A stretch of 64,000 nt of DNA from JAOUEA01 sp039933515 (GTDB lineage Bacteria; Actinomycetota; UBA4738; HRBIN12): contig JBDTNY010000127.1 of assembly GCA_039933515.1 (NCBI GenBank), positions 1-64,000 of the forward strand. Reading direction: 5' to 3'. A program made the position numbers and the translations under genes. Position 1 is the stretch's first letter; each line of letters starts with the position of its first letter. Positions 50,323 to 58,304 of the stretch are shown one piece after another. Below the pieces are notes generated by a model. The model was not told where the DNA came from, made no database searches, and saw only the letters and a list, made by a program, of their open reading frames with translations.

Positions 50323-51090
50323 ATGCACACAGACGCGATCGATCCCAGCAGCCCCTCTCGCCCGGACCGTCACCCGGTGCGCTCCGCGATCGGCGTGGGC
50401 GCGGCCGGCTACCTGGTCCTCGCGTCGATCCTCGTCGGCATCGGGCTCTCGCTGACCCACGGACTGTTACAGGGACCGCTCGGTCGATGGGACGAGTCAG
50501 TCAACGATTGGTTCCTCGCTCAGCGTACGCCCATCCTGAACGACTGGTCCCACGCCGGATCCTTTATCGCGATGACCGGCACGGTGGTGGCGATCGCGGC
50601 CGTAGTCGTCATCGGGCTCGCGCTCCGCCGCCGGTGGCGGGACGCCGGGTTCCTGGTGCTCGCGCTCACGATCGAGGTGAGCGTCTTCTTGACGACCACC
50701 TTCGTGGTGAACCGATCGCGCCCCACGGTCCCCCGGCTCGAGCCCTCGCCCCCGACCTCGAGCTTCCCCTCGGGCCACACGGCTGCCGCCGTCGCGCTCT
50801 ACGTGGGGCTGGCATTGTTGCTGAGTCCTCATCTGCGCCCCGCCCTCAAGGTGCTGCTCTGGATCGTCGCGGTCGCGATCCCCGTGGGCGTGGCCCTGGC
50901 GCGCGTCTACGCGGGCATGCACCACGTGACCGACGTCATCGCCGGCGGGCTGCTCGGGCTCGGCGCACTCGTGGTCGCGACCTACGCGGCAGGCAAGAGA
51001 GCGGAGCAACCAGACGACGGGGAGCGCGAGCTCGCGGCCATCGGCACCGGCAGGTCGGCCGAGTCGGTCGCACCCGGGGCTGCGTCGTGA
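50323..51090 (+). CDS. PAP2-family phosphatase
   Basis: 255 residues with about five or six hydrophobic helices. The PAP2 motifs are VNRSRP (motif 1, lacking the usual lysine at the expected place), FPSGHT (motif 2) and RVYAGMHHVTDVIAG (motif 3). It would dephosphorylate a lipid phosphate such as phosphatidic acid or undecaprenyl diphosphate. The ATG at 50323 is preferred; the longer frame runs into the promoter repeats. It overlaps the DGK-like gene (GTGA), which is a functional hint at lipid-phosphate cycling. Confidence 0.87.
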   Translation: MHTDAIDPSSPSRPDRHPVRSAIGVGAAGYLVLASILVGIGLSLTHGLLQGPLGRWDESVNDWFLAQRTPILNDWSHAGSFIAMTGTVVAIAAVVVIGLALRRRWRDAGFLVLALTIEVSVFLTTTFVVNRSRPTVPRLEPSPPTSSFPSGHTAAAVALYVGLALLLSPHLRPALKVLLWIVAVAIPVGVALARVYAGMHHVTDVIAGGLLGLGALVVATYAAGKRAEQPDDGERELAAIGTGRSAESVAPGAAS

Positions 51091-51986
51091 CCACAGTCGG
51101 GGTCATCGTCCACACCGGCAAGACCCTCGGAGGCGGGCCCGCCGAGCTCCGCCGAGCCCTCGCAGCGCACGGCGTCACCGACCCGCTCTGGGCCGAGGTA
51201 CCGAAGAGCAAGAAGGCGCCCGCTCGCGTGAAGAAGCTTGTGGACCGCGGCGCCGACCTGGTGTTCGTCTGGGGAGGCGATGGGATGGTGCAGCGATGCA
51301 TCGACACCTTGGCGGGCTCCGACATCACGATCGCCGTCGTGCCGGCGGGCACGGCCAACCTGCTCGCGACGAACCTCGGGATCCCCCAGGACATCGAACA
51401 GGCCGTGGTGGTGGGGCTCCATGGCGAACGCCGCTCGATCGACGTCGGCCGCATCAACGGCGAGCGATTCGCGGTCATGGCCGGCACAGGGCTCGATGCC
51501 TTCATGATCCGCGACGCCGACGCGGGCATGAAGGACAAGATCGGCAGCCTCGCCTACGTGATCAGCAGCGCGAAGCATCTGCGGGAGCGTCAGATGCGCG
51601 CACGGATCGAGGTCGACGGCCTCCGCTGGTACAAAGGGAAGGCCAGCTGCGTGCTGTTCGGCAACGTCGGCCAGATCCTGGGAGGCATCCGCGCCTTCGA
51701 AGATGCGAGCCCCGACGACGGACGGCTCGAGATCGGCGTCGTAACCGCCAAGGGGATCGTCGAGTGGGCGAGGACGATGGGACGGACCGCGGTGGGGCAG
51801 ACCGAGCGGTCGCCCTTCGTGCACAGCACGACCGGCCGCACGATCAAGGTCAAGCTCGACCGTAAGACCCCGTACGAGCTCGACGGCGGCGACCGGCCGG
51901 CCGTGCGCAAGCTTAAGGTGAAGATCGAGCCGGGAGCGATCACGATCTGCGTTCCTGGACCGGGAACCGCGATGACCGCGCATTGA
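51087..51986 (+). CDS. diacylglycerol kinase-like (YegS/BmrU) lipid kinase
   Basis: 299 residues with a DAGK_cat domain: FVWGGDGMVQRCID (nucleotide-binding GGDG) and PAGTANLLATNLGI; the C-terminal beta-sandwich holds FGNVGQILGG and DRKTPYELDGGDR. It phosphorylates a lipid such as diacylglycerol. The GTG at 51087 overlaps the PAP2 stop, so kinase and phosphatase are made together. The lysine-rich segment PKSKKAPARVKK may bind membrane. Confidence 0.88.
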   Translation: MTTVGVIVHTGKTLGGGPAELRRALAAHGVTDPLWAEVPKSKKAPARVKKLVDRGADLVFVWGGDGMVQRCIDTLAGSDITIAVVPAGTANLLATNLGIPQDIEQAVVVGLHGERRSIDVGRINGERFAVMAGTGLDAFMIRDADAGMKDKIGSLAYVISSAKHLRERQMRARIEVDGLRWYKGKASCVLFGNVGQILGGIRAFEDASPDDGRLEIGVVTAKGIVEWARTMGRTAVGQTERSPFVHSTTGRTIKVKLDRKTPYELDGGDRPAVRKLKVKIEPGAITICVPGPGTAMTAH

Positions 51987-52016
51987 GGAATCGGGTGTCG
52001 GCGACCGGGATGTCGG

Positions 52017-52955
52017 CTATCGCGCGAGGTGCATGTGCATCCGCACGATCGAGCCGCCAGGCGAGGTGCGCACCTGCACAAGATCGCAGAGCTGGTTGAC
52101 GAGCCACAGGCCGAACCCGGACGTTTGCTCGGAGGTCGGGATCATGCGACCCGCTAGCGGATCGGCGATCACCCCTGCGTCACGGATCTCGCACCGCACG
52201 GCGTCGTCGGCCCGCCATACCCGCACGGTGCCGCGCCCTCCGCCGTGGCGCACGCTGTTGCTGGCGACCTCGCTTGCCGCGAGCACGAGATCGGCGGTCC
52301 TGACGGCGTCGAGCCCTGCAGCCACCGCTTCGCGACGGACCTCCTCACGCACCTGATCGAGCGAGTCGCGCCCGAAGATCAACACCGGGGCCGGGCCGGG
52401 CGGCTCGGGGAGCGGAAGGTCGAACGGGACCGACGGGTCGGGCCTCGCGAACGCCGGACTCCCCCGCCCCACACCGTCTTCGACGACGACCGGGTGGTTC
52501 CGCTCGGCTTCCCGCACCACCTCCGGCGCGAGCGCGCTGACGTCGTACGGGCAGGCGAGCTTCCACACGGGACCGTCGACGAACGCCAGGTTGAGCAGTG
52601 CCTCGTGACGCTCGCACTCGACGAGCTCGTCGGCGGCACGGCCTACCCAGATCGGTTCGCCCACCCCGCGGAACCCCCGGCCGGCCTCGACCTGCTCGGC
52701 TCGGAACGCGCTCCATGCGGGGATGATGCGCGCGGGATTCCGACCGACCTCAGCCATGTCGGCGAAGCGAACGAGGCGGGCGTCTTCGCCCAGCTTGTCG
52801 CGGAGCAGGTCGGCTTTGGCGGCAGCAACCACGATCAAGATGACCTCGTCGAGGCTGAGGCCCTCACGGACGAACGCACCGGTGTGTTCGACGAAGCCGT
52901 CGTCGCCGTCGTAGAACAACGCTTCGTGCCGAAGTGCGGTCGTGGTGCCGGTCAC
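52017..52955 (-). CDS. MEDS-domain anti-sigma-type histidine kinase
   Basis: 312 residues: an N-terminal MEDS domain (about 8-165; HEALFYDGDDGFVEHTGAFV, then ACPYDVSALAPEVV) and a C-terminal HATPase_c domain (about 195-310) with AASEVASNSVRHGG as N-box and SGFGLWLVNQLCD. This is the common actinobacterial anti-sigma/SpoIIAB-like regulator with a DcmR-type sensor. No sigma factor or antagonist is adjacent. GTG at 52955 has GAGGAG upstream. The promoter region to the rhomboid gene is shared. Confidence 0.88.
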   Translation of the reverse strand: MTGTTTALRHEALFYDGDDGFVEHTGAFVREGLSLDEVILIVVAAAKADLLRDKLGEDARLVRFADMAEVGRNPARIIPAWSAFRAEQVEAGRGFRGVGEPIWVGRAADELVECERHEALLNLAFVDGPVWKLACPYDVSALAPEVVREAERNHPVVVEDGVGRGSPAFARPDPSVPFDLPLPEPPGPAPVLIFGRDSLDQVREEVRREAVAAGLDAVRTADLVLAASEVASNSVRHGGGRGTVRVWRADDAVRCEIRDAGVIADPLAGRMIPTSEQTSGFGLWLVNQLCDLVQVRTSPGGSIVRMHMHLAR

Positions 52956-53112
52956 GCTGCAACTCCTCGCCGGTTCGGTAGACGATAGCCCCGAACCGAG
53001 TGACCCCGGGGGAACCTTTCCCCGTGTCTACCCCGGCGCATCCTCCGCAAACATCCGAAGCGATCGGCGATCCGGATGGTGCGTGCCTCCCATCGCCCGG
53101 GCGGCTCGCCCG

Positions 53113-53118
53113 TACGAT
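53113..53118 (+). promoter_or_regulatory. leaderless-type -10 box of the rhomboid gene
   Basis: TACGAT, exactly 6 nt before the ATG at 53125. Confidence 0.55.
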
Positions 53119-53124
53119 GGTCCG

Positions 53125-54078
53125 ATGGATACTGACGCCACGTTGCCGCCGCCGCCTTCCTCGGTGGAGCAGTGCTACCGCCACCCCCAGATCTCCACCG
53201 GGGTGCACTGCACGAGGTGTGGACGTCCGATCTGCCCCGACTGCATGCGCTCGGCCCCCGTCGGGCACCATTGCCCGACGTGCGTGGATGAGGCGCGCCG
53301 GGAGTTCCGGCAGGGCCCCGGACGCCGGATCGCCGTCGCGAACGCCAAGGCGACCTCCGTGACCGTCGTGCTGCTCGTCGCGATCGGGGCGGTGTACCTG
53401 CTCGAATTGATCCAAGGGGGCGCCGCAGCGCTCCTGGAAGGGCCGCTCCCACCGGTGCTGATCAAGATGGGTGGGGCGGTCGGCCTCGCCCAGATCTCAG
53501 CCGACAGCCCGGTGATCGGGATCGCCACGGGGCAGACATGGAGGCTCTTCACCGCGATGTTCCTCCACGCGGGCCTGCTGCACCTCGCCTTCAACGCCTA
53601 CGCGCTCTGGATCTTCGGCACGGTCGTGGAGCAGGAGCTCGGCCGGGTGCGGTTCGCGACGGTCTATCTGCTGACCGGCATTGCCGCCAGCGCCGCCTCG
53701 TACGCGTTCATGCCCGGGGTCACCACCGTCGCGGTGGGGGCATCCGGGGCCGTGTTCGGGGTGTTCGGTGCGTTGGTGGCGTGCAACTGGAAGCGACGCC
53801 ACACCGCGTTGGGCGCCTCGCGCCTGCGGAGCGCACTCTTCATCCTGCTGATCAACGCCTTCATCGGGTTCTCGTCGGGCGGCGTGATCGACTGGCGCGC
53901 GCACGCCGGCGGGTTCGTCGCGGGATTGCTGATGGGCTTCGCCGCCGAGGGCTACGGCCGGCCCTCGATCCGCAGATTCACCTTCGCGATCGGTGCGCTC
54001 GCGGTGATCGGCGTGACGGTGAGCCTGGTCCTGTGGCGGACCGCGGAGATCAAGCAGCTCTTCCCGCAGGTGTTCTGA
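53125..54078 (+). CDS. rhomboid intramembrane protease with N-terminal zinc finger
   Basis: 317 residues. An N-terminal B-box-like zinc finger (about 15-55) has Cys/His pairs in CYRHP, CTRC, CPDC and HHCPTC. Six transmembrane helices follow; the catalytic serine is S207 in VGASGAVFG and the catalytic histidine H260 in DWRAHAGG, with the L1 loop WRLFTAMFLHAG. It cleaves membrane proteins. The leaderless box fixes the start at 53125; the longer frame upstream is not protein-like. Confidence 0.93.
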   Translation: MDTDATLPPPPSSVEQCYRHPQISTGVHCTRCGRPICPDCMRSAPVGHHCPTCVDEARREFRQGPGRRIAVANAKATSVTVVLLVAIGAVYLLELIQGGAAALLEGPLPPVLIKMGGAVGLAQISADSPVIGIATGQTWRLFTAMFLHAGLLHLAFNAYALWIFGTVVEQELGRVRFATVYLLTGIAASAASYAFMPGVTTVAVGASGAVFGVFGALVACNWKRRHTALGASRLRSALFILLINAFIGFSSGGVIDWRAHAGGFVAGLLMGFAAEGYGRPSIRRFTFAIGALAVIGVTVSLVLWRTAEIKQLFPQVF

Positions 54079-54100
54079 CCCGGTCGCCGGTCGAAACCTG

Positions 54101-54122
54101 GCGTCACGTGCCCACGTGGCGC
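54101..54122. terminator. bidirectional hairpin between rhomboid and PQQ-protein genes
   Basis: GCGTCACGTG-CC-CACGTGGCGC: ten pairs with one G-T wobble and a minimal loop, lying 23 nt after the rhomboid stop and 4 nt before the opposing stop. Confidence 0.6.
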
Positions 54123-54125
54123 GGC

Positions 54126-55616
54126 TCAGCGTTCCGCGTCGGCGAACCCGTACAGGTACCCCTGACGGGTCCCGAAGTAAAGCCATCCCTTCCAGACGGC
54201 CGGTGTCGACTCCACGCACCCGTTGAGATGGACCTTCCACAGAAGTGTGGGCTCCACGCTCACATCCGCGACGTCCCACGCATAAACGTCGCCGGTGCAG
54301 TCGCCCAGGATCAGCACGCCGTCGACCACGACGGGCGAGGAGATCGAGGGCGCGCTCACCTTCAATTCGTGCACGATCTGCCCGGTCTCCCTCGAGACCT
54401 GCAGCACCCGGCCGGCCGCCGTGGAGAAGTAGACGATCGGGCCGTACAGCGCCGGGGTGGACCAGCTCCCGCCCGCACCCTCGAAGCCGATCTCGCGCGC
54501 GGAGATGGACCACACGAGCGGATCATCGGGCGAGGACGGGTCGAGCTTCAGCAGCTGACCGACCTCGCGGGACCGATCGTTGAAACGCTGGTACTCCGCC
54601 GCCGCGTAGATGAACCCTTGGCCGTCGAGCACGAGCGACGCGTCGATGTCGTCGCCTGCCCAGAAACGGAACACCTGCTCGAACCCGCTACCTCCGGCGA
54701 GCAGATCCGAGATGTCCCACCCCTGGATCAGGCCGCCTGAGTTCGCGAAGTACACGACCCCGTCGCGGAACGCGACCGAGTTCTCGATCGACACCTCGCG
54801 GTCCCCGATATCGCTCAGGAGCTGCTGGTCGAAGCCGGGGATGGTGGCCACCACCACCGGGTCGACCGTCACGAGGCCCTTCGTATCGTAGCCGCGGTTG
54901 AGTCGGATCACGTAGCACCAGCCGTTCTCGCCCCCTTCGATCAGGTAGTCGTCCACCACGAGGGCCGCCCCGTCCCAGTCGTTGTTGCGGAGCGGGCCGG
55001 GCGCCGAGATGTCGGCGTTGAGCTGCCACAGCACGGTGGGTTCGGCCCGGTCGAGGGCCACCACGCGGAGGTAGTTGTCGCGCGAACCCGCGTAGTACAG
55101 CGGGAACCCGTCGGGGTCGGAGGTGGCCGACCCTTTCGCGAGATCGCGCGTCTGTAGTGAGGGACGCACGGGCAGACCCGTGAGCCCGTCGACGAAATGA
55201 TAGGCCCCGTCGTACGCACCCTCGCGCACCTCGACGGAGCCGTCGCCGTGCTCGATCACGTTCGGTTGGCCGGTCCAGCCCGTGCCGCACCACTCGTCGC
55301 GCTGGATCCCGACCACCGAGTTCATGCACATCTTGGCCGCCGGCTCGCGCCAGCGAACCACGGGGGCGCGCGGGACTGGACCCTCGCCGTAATAGGACCG
55401 GGAGTCGTTGCCACGGAAGGTGGTCAGTCCCTCGAAGGCATGGTTGGCCGGCCCGGGCGTCCGGAACTCGGCCGGGGACGGCAGCGCCCCGCTCGGCTCA
55501 CCGTCGCCCTGCCCGCCGCGCACCACGGCGACCCCCGCCGCCCCCACTACGAGCGCGACGGCGACGGCCAGCACGACCGCGGTGCGGGGCGTGATCAACG
55601 GACGCGCCGACGACAT
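54126..55616 (-). CDS. membrane-anchored PQQ-like beta-propeller protein
   Basis: 496 residues. One N-terminal transmembrane/signal-anchor helix (about 12-32) followed by a beta-propeller with repeated blade motifs such as DGLTGLP, SPVVVDGVLILGDCTGDVYAWD and STPAVWKGWLYFGTRQGYLYGF. It is outside the membrane and may bind a protein or ligand. It belongs to the PQQ-repeat fold but has no proof of PQQ binding. Start 55616 has TAGCAT 7 nt upstream; 55625 is an alternative. A related propeller gene is at the window end (63702). Confidence 0.8.
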   Translation of the reverse strand: MSSARPLITPRTAVVLAVAVALVVGAAGVAVVRGGQGDGEPSGALPSPAEFRTPGPANHAFEGLTTFRGNDSRSYYGEGPVPRAPVVRWREPAAKMCMNSVVGIQRDEWCGTGWTGQPNVIEHGDGSVEVREGAYDGAYHFVDGLTGLPVRPSLQTRDLAKGSATSDPDGFPLYYAGSRDNYLRVVALDRAEPTVLWQLNADISAPGPLRNNDWDGAALVVDDYLIEGGENGWCYVIRLNRGYDTKGLVTVDPVVVATIPGFDQQLLSDIGDREVSIENSVAFRDGVVYFANSGGLIQGWDISDLLAGGSGFEQVFRFWAGDDIDASLVLDGQGFIYAAAEYQRFNDRSREVGQLLKLDPSSPDDPLVWSISAREIGFEGAGGSWSTPALYGPIVYFSTAAGRVLQVSRETGQIVHELKVSAPSISSPVVVDGVLILGDCTGDVYAWDVADVSVEPTLLWKVHLNGCVESTPAVWKGWLYFGTRQGYLYGFADAER

Positions 55617-55623
55617 GAGGCTC

Positions 55624-55629
55624 ATGCTA
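55624..55629 (-). promoter_or_regulatory. -10 box of the PQQ-propeller gene
   Basis: TAGCAT on the minus strand, 7 nt before the ATG at 55616; it overlaps the alternative ATG at 55625, so favours the inner start. Confidence 0.4.
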
Positions 55630-55674
55630 ACCGCGACCTCTTCGCGACCACCGAGGGCGAGCGACGCCCGGACG

Positions 55675-56496
55675 TCAGACCGGGTCGCCGGCCGAGGCGT
55701 ACGAGCCGAGCACCCGCAGCAGCGACGTGTGCGCGGCCACCTCGGTGAGCGCGTCGCGGACGTCGTTGTCGTCAGCAGCGGCCATCAGGTCGACGTAGAA
55801 CACGTATTCGAAGGGCTTGCCTCGACGCGGCCGAGATTCCAGCTTGTGCAGGTTGATGCCTCGCGCCGCGAACGGGGCCAGGGACGCAAGCAAGGAGCCC
55901 GGCTCGTCGAGCACCGCCATCACGAGCGAAGTCTTGTCGGGTTCAGCCAGCCGTGGGTCGCTCATGCCGATCGCCGCGAACTTCGTGAAGTTCTCCTTCT
56001 CGGTCTGGATCCGCTCGGCGAGGACCGCGAGCCCCATCCGCGTTCCCGCTTCGACGCTCGCGATCGCGGCGTCCTCGCGATCGCCGCGCTCGGCGATCAT
56101 CCGAGCCGCCCCCGCCGTGTCGTGCACGGGGACCGGGTCGATCCGCATCGACGAGAGGAACTCCTCGCACTGCGCGAGTGCCTGCCAATGCGAGTACGCC
56201 CGCCGTATCCCTTCGAGGCGGCTGCCCGGGCTCGCGAGCAGCGCGTGGTCGACCCGCACGACGGCCTCGCCGACGATATGCAACAAGCTGGTGTGCTGGA
56301 GGAGGTCGTAGACCTCGTTCACGGAGCCCGCCTGCGAGTTCTCGAGCGGCACCACGCCGAAGCCCGCCTCACCGCTCGTCACGCGGGAGAACACGAGGCG
56401 GACCGTGTCGCACGGCATCGGTGTCGCGTCCGGGAACAGCGAACGCACGGCGCGCTCGCTGTACGCGCCCGGCTCCCCTTGATACGCGACCTCCAT
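55675..56496 (-). CDS. pheA: prephenate dehydratase
   Basis: 273 residues: PDT catalytic domain (about 1-180; YQGEPGAYSERAVRSLFPD, FGVVPLENSQAGSVNEVYD) and C-terminal ACT domain (about 190-270) with LHKLESRP, the phenylalanine feedback motif. It converts prephenate to phenylpyruvate. It is a single-function enzyme without chorismate mutase domain. The start at 56496 lies 8 nt after a TAGGCT box; the upstream frame is not conserved. Confidence 0.95.
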   Translation of the reverse strand: MEVAYQGEPGAYSERAVRSLFPDATPMPCDTVRLVFSRVTSGEAGFGVVPLENSQAGSVNEVYDLLQHTSLLHIVGEAVVRVDHALLASPGSRLEGIRRAYSHWQALAQCEEFLSSMRIDPVPVHDTAGAARMIAERGDREDAAIASVEAGTRMGLAVLAERIQTEKENFTKFAAIGMSDPRLAEPDKTSLVMAVLDEPGSLLASLAPFAARGINLHKLESRPRRGKPFEYVFYVDLMAAADDNDVRDALTEVAAHTSLLRVLGSYASAGDPV

Positions 56497-56504
56497 GGCG
56501 CGAG

Positions 56505-56510
56505 AGCCTA
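56505..56510 (-). promoter_or_regulatory. -10 box of pheA
   Basis: TAGGCT on the minus strand, 8 nt before the pheA ATG. Confidence 0.45.
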
Positions 56511-56630
56511 GCAGCGGCCCCTCGGCGCCCGGGTCGACGCGCACGCGGCTTAGGGCGATCGGCCCCAGGGCCATCACCTGTCGCCCGATGCGCTTCGCGC
56601 AACGGGTCCGTAGCCTAGGCGGACCGGTGA

Positions 56631-56636
56631 TACCCT
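56631..56636 (+). promoter_or_regulatory. -10 box of the Wzz-kinase gene (leadered)
   Basis: TACCCT, about 50 bp before the ATG at 56686; it would start the surface-polysaccharide operon. Confidence 0.4.
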
Positions 56637-56685
56637 CCCCTCGACCTGCGGGAACGCTCCGCCGCTGAGCGCAGCCCGTGACGGA

Positions 56686-58302
56686 ATGCAGCCCATGCAG
56701 ACACCTTCTTGGACCACCCCGTCGCAGACGGACAGCGCCTTCCTCGACCTTCGCGACTACGCGGGCGTGCTTCGCCGGCGCAAGAAGCTGGTGGGCATGG
56801 TCGCACTGGTCGCGGTCGGCTGCGCGGTGGCGTGGACCGCCGTGCAACCGCGCATCTACTCGGCCACCGCCGAGATCCTGGTCCGCCCGCCGATCCTGGC
56901 CGTGGGCGACACCGCGTCGCCGCAGACCCTGAACGTGGAGAACGAACGGCAGATCGCGATGTCGGTTCCCGTCGCCGCGCTCGCCGCCGAAGGCATGGGC
57001 GGGGGGCTCACCCCCCGCGAGATGGTCGCTGCGACCGACGTCACCGTTACCAAGGATGCCGACGTGCTCCAGATCCGGTTCAGCGACCGCGACGCGCGGC
57101 TCGCCGGCCGCGGCGCGAATGCGGTGGCTGAGGCCTACCTCGCATACAAGACCCAGCAGGCACGAGCGACGATCGACGGGAAGGTCGCCGTGCTCAAGGA
57201 GCGCCTCGCGGCCCTCGCCGGCAACAAGGGCAGCTCCGCCTCGATCGCCCTGCTCAACCAGCAGCTGGCCCAGGTGCAATCGACCACGATCGACGCGGGC
57301 GAGGTCCTGGCGGCAGCCGAGACCCCTGGCTCGCCAGGCAGCCCCAACCTGCCGATGAACATCGCGCTCGCGCTGTTCGCCGGCATGCTCGTCGGGGTGT
57401 TCGGCGCGTTCGCGCGCGAGCGCATGGACGATCACCTGCACGGGCGCATGGATCTCGAGGGCACGATCGGGGCTCCCGTCATGACGATGATCCCGACCGT
57501 CCCCGGCTGGCGCGACCGCGGAGAGACGCACCTGGTGACGCTCGAGTCGCCACGCAGCCCCGCCGCCGAGGCGTATCGGACCTTGCGCACCAGCATGTTC
57601 GTCGCCGCCGCCGAACACGGCATCAAGAGTGTGATGGTGGTGTCGGCGCTCGCCGGCGAGGGCAAGAGCACCACGGCCGCGAATCTGGCGGTGACGCTCG
57701 CGCAGGCCGACAAGAAGGTCGTGCTCGTCTCGGCCGACCTTCGCCGCCCACGGGTCCATGAGTTCTTCGGTCTGGCCGGCGACCGGGGCCTCTCAGAGGT
57801 GCTCGAAGGCGATCGGCGGGCATGGGAGTCATTGCGCAGCGGGCGCATCGACAACCTCTGGGTGATGTCGAGCGGGAAGATCTCGAGTCACCCGACCGAG
57901 CTGCTGCAGTCACACGAGATGCAGGAGCTGATCGCCGAGCAGCGTGAGGTCGTCGACTTCATCGTGATCGACTGTCCGCCGGTGCTCGCCGTGGCCGACG
58001 CGCTCGTGCTGGCGCCGCTCGTGGACTGCGTGCTGTACGTCGCCGACGCCGGCGCCACGCCGCGCGGAGCGGTCGTGCAGGCACGGGCGCAGCTCGACCA
58101 GGTCGGGGCGCGGGTCTTGGGGGCCGTCCTGAACAACGTCGACGCCGGCTCGACGGGCTATGCCTACTACGGCGCGCAGTACGGGTACGACGAGGGCCCG
58201 GCCTCGCCCGTCACGATCGCCGGGGACATGTGGACCGCCGGGAACAAGGCCGGCAGGCTGAGCGGCCGGCTCGAGGCGCTTCGCCGCCGGTCCGCCAGCT
58301 GA
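56686..58302 (+). CDS. Wzz-domain bacterial tyrosine kinase fusion
   Basis: 538 residues. N-terminal Wzz chain-length domain: two transmembrane helices (about 37-55 and 220-240) with an extracellular coiled region between them. C-terminal BY-kinase: Walker A ALAGEGKSTTAAN (about 322), Walker A' VSADLRRPR, Walker B FIVIDCPPV and a tyrosine cluster (YAYYGAQYGY) near the C-terminus. It controls polymer length and export. The ATG at 56695 is an alternative start. It starts the EPS-like block, with the DUF4012 gene 2 nt downstream. Confidence 0.92.
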   Translation: MQPMQTPSWTTPSQTDSAFLDLRDYAGVLRRRKKLVGMVALVAVGCAVAWTAVQPRIYSATAEILVRPPILAVGDTASPQTLNVENERQIAMSVPVAALAAEGMGGGLTPREMVAATDVTVTKDADVLQIRFSDRDARLAGRGANAVAEAYLAYKTQQARATIDGKVAVLKERLAALAGNKGSSASIALLNQQLAQVQSTTIDAGEVLAAAETPGSPGSPNLPMNIALALFAGMLVGVFGAFARERMDDHLHGRMDLEGTIGAPVMTMIPTVPGWRDRGETHLVTLESPRSPAAEAYRTLRTSMFVAAAEHGIKSVMVVSALAGEGKSTTAANLAVTLAQADKKVVLVSADLRRPRVHEFFGLAGDRGLSEVLEGDRRAWESLRSGRIDNLWVMSSGKISSHPTELLQSHEMQELIAEQREVVDFIVIDCPPVLAVADALVLAPLVDCVLYVADAGATPRGAVVQARAQLDQVGARVLGAVLNNVDAGSTGYAYYGAQYGYDEGPASPVTIAGDMWTAGNKAGRLSGRLEALRRRSAS

Positions 58303-58304
58303 CC

